NCBI GenBank assembly: GCA_001829495.1
Contig: MIBJ01000041.1
Span: 1 to 64,000, forward strand
DNA length: 64,000 nucleotides
Origin: Spirochaetes bacterium RBG_16_49_21
GTDB lineage: Bacteria; Spirochaetota; UBA4802; UBA5550
Direction of reading: 5' to 3'
Part shown: positions 17,024 to 26,670 of the stretch, piece after piece
Numbering within the stretch: the stretch's first letter is position 1
How the letters are laid out: every line of letters begins with the position of its first letter
Position numbers and translations under genes: made by a program
The notes under the pieces: model-generated
The model's database searches: none
What the model was told of the DNA's origin: nothing
The model's input: only the letters and a program-made list of their open reading frames with translations

Positions 17024-18193
17024 TCAGTCAAGCCGAAGCAGAATTGTTTTCAGGTACTCCGTCTCGGGGCAGAATATGCTCGTGGGATGATCGCATGGCT
17101 GATAATATTTTCCGATGATTGATGCGCCCCGACCCGCATCGGCGAATGCCTCAAAGATCAGCATCTGGAAGAGATCCATGTTTATGAAGCGGGAGCAGGA
17201 GCAGGTCAGTATGAGGGAATTTTTCGGGCATGTTGCGGCAATCTGGAGATGGAGATCCTTATAACCGCGGCAGGCGCTTTGTATGGATGCCCGGGTTTTG
17301 GCAAGCGCCGGCGGGTCAATAATGACGAGGTTGCTGTCGATACGCCCGCTGCGTAAAAATTCGAACACATCGGCCTTAATGAATCCGGCCGAAGTTTTTG
17401 CATGATTCCGATCCATGTTCTTGCGGGCCATCTCAAGGGCGTCGCTTGATGCATCGACCGAGACCGTCTTACGCGCGCCGCCCAGCGCGGCGGCAACGCT
17501 GAATCCGCCGGTGTAAGAAAACAAGTTCAGCACATCCGCATCCCGGGCCAGTCTCCTCACCAGCTGGCGGTTATCCCGCTGGTCCAGGTAGAACCCGGTT
17601 TTCTGGCCTTCACGCACGTTTACTAAAAAAGACATATCATTTTCGTGCATGACGATCTCAGCAGGGGTCGTTCCGTAAATCTGTTTCTGGACCGGCTTCA
17701 TGCCTTCAAGGGCTCTCCCCTCATGCTCGCTTCGCTCGTATATGCTCTCAGGCCGCAATAGATCGATCAGGATGGTGACAAGCGTATTCTTCATTCTCTC
17801 AATCCCACGGGTGACAGACTGCATGACCAGGTGCCTGGCGTACGAGTCGACGATAAGACCCGGGAGATAATCTCCTTCGGAGAATATAAGCCGGCAAGAG
17901 TCAGTATTTTGGAGCAAGAGGCTGCCGGTACGTTTTTCAACTGCAGCATGAATCAACCCGCGAAGGTAATCCGCGTCGACTTTTTGATTGCCGAATGAGA
18001 GAAGTCGCACTGCGATGGGGGTTTTGGCGTTATAGTATCCGTATCCGAGATGCATGCCGTTGATGCCGCATACAGATACAATTTCACCCGGGGCGATATC
18101 TCGATCTTTTTTCTGAATCGCCCCTGAAAAGATCCAGGGATGACGTCTGATCACCGGCTTTTCTTTATTCTGTTTGAGGTATATTTTTTTCAT
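17024..18193 (-). CDS. rlmI: PUA-containing class I rRNA (cytosine-C5-)-methyltransferase, RlmI-like
   Basis: 389 aa; 'RHPWIFSGAI', 'GFYLDQRDNR', 'LNLFSYTGGFSVAAALGGA', 'VIIDPPALAKT'. Confidence 0.88.
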   Translation of the reverse strand: MKKIYLKQNKEKPVIRRHPWIFSGAIQKKDRDIAPGEIVSVCGINGMHLGYGYYNAKTPIAVRLLSFGNQKVDADYLRGLIHAAVEKRTGSLLLQNTDSCRLIFSEGDYLPGLIVDSYARHLVMQSVTRGIERMKNTLVTILIDLLRPESIYERSEHEGRALEGMKPVQKQIYGTTPAEIVMHENDMSFLVNVREGQKTGFYLDQRDNRQLVRRLARDADVLNLFSYTGGFSVAAALGGARKTVSVDASSDALEMARKNMDRNHAKTSAGFIKADVFEFLRSGRIDSNLVIIDPPALAKTRASIQSACRGYKDLHLQIAATCPKNSLILTCSCSRFINMDLFQMLIFEAFADAGRGASIIGKYYQPCDHPTSIFCPETEYLKTILLRLD

Positions 18194-18321
18194 GATATAT
18201 GTTTATTTTAATATAAATATACGAACCATGCTCTGTGCGTGGAGGTAACCCAGCATGGTTCATGAATTTTTTATTCTTCGATAACGATGAATGTCAATCT
18301 AAATTCGGGAAATAAAAGAGG

Positions 18322-18364
18322 GTCAGAGTAAAGCGAAGAGTAAAACGAATAATTTTACTCTGAC
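18322..18364. repeat. REP-like inverted repeat with the TCAGAGTAAA motif
   Basis: GTCAGAGTAAA (18322-18332) ... TTTACTCTGAC (18354-18364), with nested AGAGTAAAA/TTTTACTCT. Confidence 0.6.
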
Positions 18365-18379
18365 ACTGAGGCGCTGTAT

Positions 18380-19210
18380 TTACAAAACGATCTTCTCGGA
18401 GGCGATTGGCATCTGGAAGAAAATCGAGCCCCGTTCGTCAAAAAGATCAGTGGAATCGGTTGTGAAAAACCTGACGGATCCGGTTTTGCTGCATCCGGCA
18501 TCAATTTCAGGATGACGGTACAGATAGTTGGTAAGACTTTCGGCTACGATCTGATCCTGAGGGATTATGGTCACCTGCGGGGGAGTGAATTTTCGTATCG
18601 TGTCGATCAGCAGCGGGTAATGCGTACAGCCCAGCAGGATGGCGTCTATTTTCGGATCATCAGCGAGCAGCTGTTGGATATTTTTTTTTACAAAATAATC
18701 CGTACCCGGATTGTTTGTCTCGTTATTCTCAACCAGCGGGACCCACAAGGGGCAGGCTTCCTGAACGACTACGAAATCATGAAACAGTTTGTGTATTTCC
18801 AGAAGATATGAGTTTGATGATACGGTTCCCACCGTGCCGAGAATTCCAATATGTTTTGTTTTCGTGACCGATCCTAATATCTCAACTGTCGGCCTTATCA
18901 CGCCGAGAACTCTCCGGCATGGATCGATTTCAGGCAGGTTTTTTTGCTGGATCGTTCTGAGCGCTTTTGACGATGCGGTATTGCAGGCTATGATGACCAG
19001 GCGACAGCCCATCTGGAAAAGCTTCAGAACCGCCTCCAGCGTGTATGAATACACGGTTTCATAGGAGCGGCCGCCATAGGGGGTCCGTGCGTTGTCGCCG
19101 AGGTAGATAAAATCGCGGTCCGGCAGTTTTTTGACGAATTCTTTCAGGATGGTCAGACCGCCGTAACCTGAGTCAAATACACCGATCGGTTGTAGGCTTG
19201 TATCAATCAT
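18380..19210 (-). CDS. murI: Glutamate racemase
   Basis: 276 aa; 'PIGVFDSGYGGLTILKEF', 'YLGDNARTPYG', 'IACNTASS', 'LGCTHYPLL'. Confidence 0.95.
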   Translation of the reverse strand: MIDTSLQPIGVFDSGYGGLTILKEFVKKLPDRDFIYLGDNARTPYGGRSYETVYSYTLEAVLKLFQMGCRLVIIACNTASSKALRTIQQKNLPEIDPCRRVLGVIRPTVEILGSVTKTKHIGILGTVGTVSSNSYLLEIHKLFHDFVVVQEACPLWVPLVENNETNNPGTDYFVKKNIQQLLADDPKIDAILLGCTHYPLLIDTIRKFTPPQVTIIPQDQIVAESLTNYLYRHPEIDAGCSKTGSVRFFTTDSTDLFDERGSIFFQMPIASEKIVL

Positions 19211-19275
19211 GGTAACATCTCGTAAAATATGCTTTCACAGAACGGATCATATGCCGGATGTCAAGAATTAAAGGC

Positions 19276-20382
19276 TTAGTTCAGCACAAACTCTCCCGTG
19301 CCTAATAATTGCCCTCCTGCCGTCCACACCTCGATACAATATATCCCCGGTCCCTCCCGGATGATGTGGCGTGACCAGGTGCCGAAACCCTCCTTTCTCC
19401 CTCCATGGATTTCTTTTAATGATACTGTAAAGAGCTTCCTGCTATTATGGTACCAGACGTGATTTATCCTCTCCGACAGTCCCCGCGGAGCGAATATCGA
19501 CGTGTAGAAATATACTTCATGAGCCACATCTGTATTGATAGTCGTAAAAGGATACTGCGCTCTGAAATCTGCAATCTCCAGGCAGGCGGCCGAGTGGGTC
19601 AGTTTCAGCGGCGATGGCGGGATAATACTCCTTCCGAACCAGAGCAATGCAAACAGAAGGCCGGTGCTCAGGAGAAAAATGAGCGTATTCTTTTTATTCT
19701 TGAGCAGATATATATGCGGGTATACGAACAGCACGACGGCAAGACTTGAGATGCTGCCGGATATGAGCAGGCTCCATATATTCCGCATGCCAAAAAGCAC
19801 GGGGAAGAGAAAATTGAGCACGCAGAAGAAGGTGAGGGCGTAGAACAGTGAACTCCGCAAGGAGTGCTTCATGATCCAGCGCTGATACAGCGAGAACCAG
19901 CCGGAGATCACGGTGAGACCGATAATTATCGGCGCGAAGAGCATGTTTCTGGACGGCACGGTCATAGATTCAATGTAGAAAGGGAGCACGAACAGGAGCA
20001 TATTGTTCAAAAGGAAGAGGAGGGCTGCGTCCCAGAATCTGCTTAATATTTTTTTTGAGTTTTTCATCAGATAGAGACGGAAGGTAATATAAAAAAAGGC
20101 GAAGATCAATGAAACGATGACCACCGGAACGTATTCAAATCCCCGCTTCAGCATGAAGATACAGAGGAGGCTTGTGACGAGCGCAAACAGGGGCTGGAGC
20201 TGCATGAGGCGCACCAGCCCCACCGGCATATCCATGAAGAGGATGCGCAGGTATTGGATCGGTCCGGAAGCCTCCGGCATCAGGTTTTTCCGCGACGGTA
20301 TGCCTTCCATGTAATAGGTGATGATCTTTTTCAGCATAAATTGTATTTGATCCTCGTTATCGGTTTTTTCCCTACACCGCAA
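19276..20382 (-). CDS. DUF2914-type multi-TM membrane protein
   Basis: 368 aa; about 8 hydrophobic segments, then a C-terminal 'NHVWYHNSRKLFTVSLKEIHGGRKEGFGTWSRH...GPGIYCIEVWTAGGQLLGTGEFVL' domain. Confidence 0.7.
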   Translation of the reverse strand: MRCREKTDNEDQIQFMLKKIITYYMEGIPSRKNLMPEASGPIQYLRILFMDMPVGLVRLMQLQPLFALVTSLLCIFMLKRGFEYVPVVIVSLIFAFFYITFRLYLMKNSKKILSRFWDAALLFLLNNMLLFVLPFYIESMTVPSRNMLFAPIIIGLTVISGWFSLYQRWIMKHSLRSSLFYALTFFCVLNFLFPVLFGMRNIWSLLISGSISSLAVVLFVYPHIYLLKNKKNTLIFLLSTGLLFALLWFGRSIIPPSPLKLTHSAACLEIADFRAQYPFTTINTDVAHEVYFYTSIFAPRGLSERINHVWYHNSRKLFTVSLKEIHGGRKEGFGTWSRHIIREGPGIYCIEVWTAGGQLLGTGEFVLN

Positions 20383-20387
20383 ACTTG

Positions 20388-21296
20388 CTATTCCTCATTT
20401 ACCGGTTCCGGATGGACCATGATATCCGCGTTAGGGATCATCTCCTGTACGGCTTTCTCGATTTTCATGGTGAGTTCATGCGCTCTCTTGAGGGTCTGTC
20501 CCCCGTCGGTGAGGATATGGACATCGATAAAAATCTGGGGTCCTGAATACCGGACCCGGATATTATGGCAGTTGATCACGCCTGGTTGGGCCTCCACTAT
20601 TTTTTTGATCTTTCGATACAGACCGCGCGGGGCGGCGTCTACGAGCGCCTGAACGGTACGGGCTCCGAGCCGTATGCTCACGTATATTACGATTACTGCA
20701 ACGATCAGGGCAGCGAGGGCGTCGGCCTTTTCAAGCGCGAACAGTCCCGGGTTCAATTCGGCGATTTTCACACAGATAAGGCCGAAGATAACCACGCCCG
20801 AGCTCCAGATATCCGTGCTGAAGTGGAGTGCGTCCGCCTCAAGGGCCTGGCTCCGGTGTTTCCGGGCGGCCCGATATAACACCCTGGATCGCGAATAGTC
20901 AACTGCTATGGAAACGGCCATTACGATAAATGACCATGCCGTTGCCTCAACGGCAACGGTCTTAAAGAAGAGCCGTTGGATCGCCTCGTAGATGATCCAG
21001 ACGCAGGTGACCAGCAGGAGCAGCGTCTCAAACAGCGCTGAGATGTTTTCCACTTTACCGTGTCCATACAGATGACTGCTGTCTGCCGGAATTACGGATA
21101 TGCGTATGGCGAAAAAGGTGATTATCGCCGCGATGAGGTCAAGCGCGGAATGGGCCGCTTCCGCCAATATGCCGAGGCTTCCGGTGGATACGCCCACAAT
21201 GATCTTGAAGGCAGTAAGACCGACCGCGGCAATTACCGATGAGAGTGCAGCCGTTCGCTTTTCACGCCTGGCAAGAATGTCAATATCGGAATCCAT
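20388..21296 (-). CDS. Cation diffusion facilitator family transporter
   Basis: 302 aa; 'SLGILAEAAHSALDLIAAI', 'HLYGHGKVENISALFE', 'EADALHFSTDIWSSGVV'. Confidence 0.93.
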   Translation of the reverse strand: MDSDIDILARREKRTAALSSVIAAVGLTAFKIIVGVSTGSLGILAEAAHSALDLIAAIITFFAIRISVIPADSSHLYGHGKVENISALFETLLLLVTCVWIIYEAIQRLFFKTVAVEATAWSFIVMAVSIAVDYSRSRVLYRAARKHRSQALEADALHFSTDIWSSGVVIFGLICVKIAELNPGLFALEKADALAALIVAVIVIYVSIRLGARTVQALVDAAPRGLYRKIKKIVEAQPGVINCHNIRVRYSGPQIFIDVHILTDGGQTLKRAHELTMKIEKAVQEMIPNADIMVHPEPVNEE

Positions 21297-21339
21297 GTCT
21301 GTTGTTTAGGTTAAAAACATTATTCTTGCCAAGAGTAAA

Positions 21340-22257
21340 CTAGCCTTCTTTTTTCGGCGGCACGAGCAGGGACAGTATAATAGATACGGCCAAAATACCG
21401 CCGACCACCGGAAGCGCAATAGACACGGGAATTTTATAGAAATCGGTAATGAGCATCTTAACCCCGACAAAGACCAGGATGGCGGAAAGGCCGTAATTCA
21501 GGTAGGCGAAAAGGCGCATGATCCCTGATACGGCAAAATAAAGTGCTCTGAGCCCCAAGATGGCGAACACATTAGAGGTAAAAACAATGAATGGATGGAC
21601 CGTGATGGACAAAATCGCGGGTATGGAGTCCAGCGCGAAAACGATATCCGTAGTTTCAATGACTATAAGCGCTATGAGCAGCGGGGTCGCCGCGATCCTT
21701 CCGGCTTTTTTTATAAAGAATTTTTCCCCCTTATATTTGGTTTCCACAGGGAAAAATTTTTTAAAAATTCGGAGCACTGGATTTTTCTCTGGCTTAGGTT
21801 CTGGTTCTTTCTTGAAGGCCATCCTTATGCCAATGTACACGAGAAAAGCGCCCAGCAGGTAAATGGCCCAGTGAAGCTCCTGTATTAAGGCGACGCCGGC
21901 GAAAATGAAGGCTGCACGCATGACAATAGCGCCCAGGATCCCCCAGAAAAGAATCTTGTGCTGGTATTTGGCTGGAATTTTGAAAAACGAGAATATAATG
22001 ATGAATACAAATATGTTGTCGACGCTTAATGACTTTTCAATCAGGTAGCCGGTGAGGAATTCAAGGGCGTAATTGAAGCCCATGTGGAAATATATGCCGA
22101 CATTGAAGATCAAAGACAGGACAATCCAGAACAGGGTCCAGAGAAGGGCCTCCTTGATGCTTATCTCACGGTTTTTCTTCTGGAGCACCATCATGTCCAG
22201 AACAAGCATAGCGATGATAAAAATGATAAATCCGATCCAGAGCAGCGCCTGTTTCAT
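21340..22257 (-). CDS. TerC/Alx family membrane protein
   Basis: 305 aa; 'FLTGYLIEKSLSVDNIFVFIIIFSFFKIP', 'IVIETTDIVFALDSIPAI', 'FTSNVFAILGLRALYF'. Confidence 0.93.
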   Translation of the reverse strand: MKQALLWIGFIIFIIAMLVLDMMVLQKKNREISIKEALLWTLFWIVLSLIFNVGIYFHMGFNYALEFLTGYLIEKSLSVDNIFVFIIIFSFFKIPAKYQHKILFWGILGAIVMRAAFIFAGVALIQELHWAIYLLGAFLVYIGIRMAFKKEPEPKPEKNPVLRIFKKFFPVETKYKGEKFFIKKAGRIAATPLLIALIVIETTDIVFALDSIPAILSITVHPFIVFTSNVFAILGLRALYFAVSGIMRLFAYLNYGLSAILVFVGVKMLITDFYKIPVSIALPVVGGILAVSIILSLLVPPKKEG

Positions 22258-22276
22258 AGAGGGAATCCTTGAGTTA

Positions 22277-22936
22277 TTATATGCCGGATGATGATTTCGA
22301 AGCGTTCGAACTCATTCTGACGATGCCGTATAGAATCGGCACGACCGAGATGATAATGATAGCAATGACAACCAAAAAGAAGTATTTTTTTACGAAAGGG
22401 AGATTCCCGAAAAAAAAGCCGGAGAGAACAAAAATGCACGGCCAGATAATACCGCCGAATATATCATAGGCGATAAAATGGAGATACCGCATCCTGCCGA
22501 TGCCTGCCACGAAAGGCATGAAGGTTCGGATGATAGGGACGAAACGCGCCAGAACGACCGTCTTACCGCCGTGTTTTTCGTAAAACTCATGCGTGCGCTC
22601 AAGGTGCTTTTTATTGAACAGCCGCACGCTCTCCTTGTGGAAGATTTTCGGGCCCACCCGGTGACCTATCCAGTAATTGACATTATCGCCGACGATTGCC
22701 GCTGTCGCGAAGGTGACGATCACCAGCTGTACATCGAAGGAGCCGACGGCTGCCAGGGCTCCTGCTGCAAAGAGGAGCGAATCGCCGGGGAGAAAGGGAG
22801 TGACTACAAAGCCGGTTTCGCAGAAGACAATCACAAAAAGAATCAGATATGACCAGGCTCCGAAGTCCTGTATGATGATGTTCAGATATTTGTCGATATG
22901 GAGGATTATATCGATCAGTTGTACTGCTATTTCCAA
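22277..22936 (-). CDS. DedA/VTT family membrane protein
   Basis: 219 aa; 'VTPFLPGDSLLFAAGALAA', 'ARFVPIIRTFMPFVAGIGRM'. Confidence 0.92.
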   Translation of the reverse strand: MEIAVQLIDIILHIDKYLNIIIQDFGAWSYLILFVIVFCETGFVVTPFLPGDSLLFAAGALAAVGSFDVQLVIVTFATAAIVGDNVNYWIGHRVGPKIFHKESVRLFNKKHLERTHEFYEKHGGKTVVLARFVPIIRTFMPFVAGIGRMRYLHFIAYDIFGGIIWPCIFVLSGFFFGNLPFVKKYFFLVVIAIIIISVVPILYGIVRMSSNASKSSSGI

Positions 22937-23152
22937 CCGGCCTTCCCTTTTCCCCGCCAGCTAACTTCTGCCCGCACCTCCCTGTGTAAGATAAGGAGAT
23001 ACGGGGCTTGAAGAGATATGGGGATGATTTTATTTAAACCAGGTTTTATGGAACAAATTCCGTGAAACGCTATGGAATTGAGGCTCATTTGTCAAGACAT
23101 AAAGAAGATATTTTATACCGTCTGAAGCCGCGGTGATTTTCATCTATGAGAC

Positions 23153-24247
23153 TTAATACTCGTGATGAATATATTTTTTTATCATGAAATAGCCGGTCGA
23201 CTTTTCGAGAATGCAGGCGTTTTTGAAGCTCACATTAATCGTCTTATTCTTGAATCCGGCCAGGTCGTGGGTGAGTAAATCCACCAGCAACGAGATCGTC
23301 GTCGAATCGATCGTGCAGTTATTGCTCATGTTGATCACGATCTCATCCCCTGTGGAAAAAGTAATATTTTCAAAGCCGTTCCGTATGGCGTGTCGGATTA
23401 TTTTCGCCACCTCACTCTGGTTCTTGCTTTCGCATCTTCCGATTATGTAAAATTGTTTTGACGAAAGGTTCATGAGGGATTTGTTTTTTTCAATGTTCAC
23501 CGGCTTGTTATTGACATATGCTTTTTTATCATCAACCGGGAATATAACCATGGCCGCCGGCTGGGCGCTGTCCGGTGATTCTGATTTTAATTGAGTTGGA
23601 GACTTCACATCATTATTCTGGTTGGATGTCCGTACTTGCCGTAAACCCGCGCTCTGACGTAAAAGATCCGCCACTGTTTTATCCAGCTCTTGATGTACAC
23701 GCTCGACCGGAAGAACTTTCAGATTGAAAATCCGTTTGAATTGGTCTGAATCCCTTCGGATGCTCAACATCATATTGTTGATATCTTCATTTGTGGTTTC
23801 CAGAATATCCAGAATCTTCACCGGATCGTTTTCCAATTTTCGCACCTCCGGCAGATCTTCGGTATCCGCCAGGAAGATAAAATTCGCGGACAAATTATCA
23901 AATTCAGCCTTGCGCGACAGTATTATGTATGATATGAAAAATGTCCTCACCAGTTTTCTCTTGTCAGGATCCGGGAGCGAGTCTGAACCGAGATCAACAC
24001 GGTAATCGAGCAGAATAAGGGCTGGAGGCCCCCAGTCATTTATAAGGCGGTTGAAGGCTTTTCTGATAAAAACGGTGTTTCTGGTCTCGGCTATTGCTTT
24101 TTTAATTACCTTGATTGAATGCAGGCTCTCATACTCCGTGTGAATGGTCATGCCGTATTTGCCGATCACGGATTTGACCGGAGGGATAATGCCCGTGTGT
24201 GCCGTGATCAATAAGGCTCTTTTTTTGTCAGAGGATTGTGATTCCAT
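23153..24247 (-). CDS. Uncharacterised protein; receiver-like N-terminus and possible STAS-like C-terminus
   Basis: 364 aa; N-terminal 'ALLITAHTGIIPPVKSVIGKYGMTIHTE...PALILLDYRVDL'; C-terminal 'EIVINMSNNCTIDSTTISLLVDLLTHDLAGFKNKTINVSFKNACILEKS'. Confidence 0.45.
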   Translation of the reverse strand: MESQSSDKKRALLITAHTGIIPPVKSVIGKYGMTIHTEYESLHSIKVIKKAIAETRNTVFIRKAFNRLINDWGPPALILLDYRVDLGSDSLPDPDKRKLVRTFFISYIILSRKAEFDNLSANFIFLADTEDLPEVRKLENDPVKILDILETTNEDINNMMLSIRRDSDQFKRIFNLKVLPVERVHQELDKTVADLLRQSAGLRQVRTSNQNNDVKSPTQLKSESPDSAQPAAMVIFPVDDKKAYVNNKPVNIEKNKSLMNLSSKQFYIIGRCESKNQSEVAKIIRHAIRNGFENITFSTGDEIVINMSNNCTIDSTTISLLVDLLTHDLAGFKNKTINVSFKNACILEKSTGYFMIKKYIHHEY

Positions 24248-24505
24248 AATATGGATTAAAATACTCGGCGATTACCGGTGCGCGCTCTATGAATTGATTT
24301 GCGACGGTATCATACAACGCGTCTATAGAACAGAAAAAATATTAGGCTTGTTGCATAGTGATGTCCTCATAAAGCAGCGTCAAGTGAAAAAGAATGAATT
24401 CACTATTCGGATGGTTTCTTTTTAATAATTTAAACTTGACAAGTTTATGTCTTCACCGAGATAGTTCGCAAATTCAGTTCGTGATTCCTTCATGCCGATT
24501 TATGC

Positions 24506-25072
24506 ATGGATGCGGCGGGAAAGGCCCTGTTGTCGAATCGGCACCCTGTATGGAAAATTATGTTTTTGAGTGATTATAAGACATTGATGATGAGCAACCG
24601 GAAACTCGCAGTTCGGGCGGTATCCCTGACCCTTATTCTTGCTCTCTACTTCATCGGCTGGCATTACACCAGCCTTGTCTTCAACGGCTCTTATTCGGTA
24701 ATCGATGTTTCAGCTCAATTCATGGCCAGAGTATTCTGGTATCTTTCTCTCAGCGTCATAATTTCAAGCCTCATATGCGCGGTTCTGATGATTCTAAAAA
24801 AACGGATTATGAGGAAGATTTTTATCGGCGCCGTGATGATACTATTTTCCGGATCGGAAATAATCCGGATTTTCGACTGGGGGGCTCTCTACTTCGGCGG
24901 GAATCATATAGACGGCAACTTCTGGGCCCATGCTTTTTATGCTGACGGGCTCGTCTACTTGGTAACCAAACAGGCGCTCGTGCTCTACGCCGCAGCCGGG
25001 CTTTTTTTCGGGGCTATCTACTTTATACTTAAGCAATTATCATCTTTGACGAATCATGAAGGGCGGTTGTGA
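24506..25072 (+). CDS. Integral membrane protein, stand-alone TM partner of the downstream sulfatase-fold enzyme
   Basis: 188 aa; several TM segments; GTGA overlap with the next ORF. Confidence 0.55.
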   Translation: MDAAGKALLSNRHPVWKIMFLSDYKTLMMSNRKLAVRAVSLTLILALYFIGWHYTSLVFNGSYSVIDVSAQFMARVFWYLSLSVIISSLICAVLMILKKRIMRKIFIGAVMILFSGSEIIRIFDWGALYFGGNHIDGNFWAHAFYADGLVYLVTKQALVLYAAAGLFFGAIYFILKQLSSLTNHEGRL

Positions 25073-26622
25073 AAGCAAAGCTGGTTGTAATTATCCTTAT
25101 CATCAACTGCACAGCGGCGCTTTCCCTTTGGGGTTTTTTTCGTGCTTCAATCTCGCTGGGAGAATGGAGGCGGGATATAAAGACCAGGAACAACCTTGCG
25201 GCCCAAGCCGCGAGGGGAGATAAGGCCGCCGGCATTCACCTCGATAAAGGGATTCTGGGAGACAGAAAAAAGTTTGAATCCGCGCTTGAATCCCTTAAGG
25301 AGAAATACCGTAAGATAACCGCAGCCGATTCCCTGGTTTATTTAAAGATCCCGGAAGCCGAGTTTCTTAAATCCTTCATCTCCTATTTCTTCCTGTTGAA
25401 TAACGCAGGCGGCGATGAAGTTGTTTTGGATGACGAAATCGTCAATAAATTCAGGAATCAGGGTATACTCCTCTATTCAATGGATAAAAGATATCCTTTC
25501 ATGAAAAAAAGCATATACCTGGAGCCGAGGCATAAAACCCGCAACAAACCCGAAGTCAGGGTCGGCACCAACGTCATCATTATTTTTTTTGAATCCCTGT
25601 CGAAATTTTTCCTCAGGGATGACGTGTACGGGATCAAGGGACTCACGCCCAATATCAAGGACATGCAGCAACACTCTTATTCCTTTTCCAATATGTATAA
25701 TGCGGCATTCCCGACCGTCAAGGGCCTTATCGCTGCGCTCGGATCGAGCAGCTATCTGCTGGATGAAAACATCGGCGGAACCAGGATACGGATACCATGC
25801 CGGTTCCTGTTTCTCTCCAGTATCTTGAAGTCATTGGATTATACTACCACCCATATCCAGGCAGGGAGCGAGCGGTTCATCGGTATGAAGACCTTTTTCA
25901 CCGAAAGGGAGGGTTACGATAATTTTTATGGAAGCGAAAGCCTCGCGCTGAAGAATATAGGACACCTGGCTGAGGGATTCGGGGTTGACGACACGGCGCT
26001 GTTTAACTATGTTGTCGACTGGCTTGAAGATTATTCTTCAAACAAGCCGTTTCTGCTCACTGTCTCGACCATCAACATGCACCCCCCGTTCAAGATCACC
26101 GACCGGAATCCCGATGCCGGTGACAATGATTTACTGAACAGCCTTTACTCGACCGACAAGGCATTCGGAAGATTCTGGAGTTATTTCAAAAAATCAAAAT
26201 TACGGAACAATACCCTGGTGATTGTCACCGCTGATCACGCCATGGGAAACAACAAGGATTATATAGCCTTCGCCAATAAATACCGGAGCTATTTTAAGCC
26301 TTTTTTTGACCTCATCCCCTGTTTTGTTTACTTTCCCGGCGGCGCGTGGGCCGGCAAAAGCAATGACACGGCCTGCCTGAATCTGGATATCGTGCCCACG
26401 CTTCTGGACATGATGAATCTTGATCTGCCCAACCCCTTTATCGGGCTTCCCATTTTTTCCGGAAGACAGTATTACGAGCGGGGAAGCGGGTCAATCTTCG
26501 ATGTGAAGATTGATCTTGATGAAAAGCGGTTGGAAGGGGAGAGAAAAGTCCTCGGTTTTTATTTCCATCTGTACCGGACTGACCGAATAATTCCCCCCGA
26601 TTATAAAGTGAGATTTAATTAG
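25069..26622 (+). CDS. Sulfatase-family phosphoglycerol/phosphoethanolamine transferase-like protein (LtaS-like catalytic domain)
   Basis: 517 aa; 'NVIIIFFESLSKF', 'NMYNAAFPTVKGLIAAL', 'LTVSTINMHPPF', 'VIVTADHAMGNN'. Confidence 0.8.
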   Translation: MKAKLVVIILIINCTAALSLWGFFRASISLGEWRRDIKTRNNLAAQAARGDKAAGIHLDKGILGDRKKFESALESLKEKYRKITAADSLVYLKIPEAEFLKSFISYFFLLNNAGGDEVVLDDEIVNKFRNQGILLYSMDKRYPFMKKSIYLEPRHKTRNKPEVRVGTNVIIIFFESLSKFFLRDDVYGIKGLTPNIKDMQQHSYSFSNMYNAAFPTVKGLIAALGSSSYLLDENIGGTRIRIPCRFLFLSSILKSLDYTTTHIQAGSERFIGMKTFFTEREGYDNFYGSESLALKNIGHLAEGFGVDDTALFNYVVDWLEDYSSNKPFLLTVSTINMHPPFKITDRNPDAGDNDLLNSLYSTDKAFGRFWSYFKKSKLRNNTLVIVTADHAMGNNKDYIAFANKYRSYFKPFFDLIPCFVYFPGGAWAGKSNDTACLNLDIVPTLLDMMNLDLPNPFIGLPIFSGRQYYERGSGSIFDVKIDLDEKRLEGERKVLGFYFHLYRTDRIIPPDYKVRFN

Positions 26623-26670
26623 ATGAAAAAGCCGCTGTTGCGTCGAGCGGCTCCCATGACCGTCGGATCA

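Noticed and set aside
24310-24362. ATACAACGCGTCTATAG and TAGGCTTGTTGCATAG as another family-1 repeat
   Set aside because: Motifs resemble family-1 ends but are in the outward arrangement with no hairpin; too weak to call without a search.
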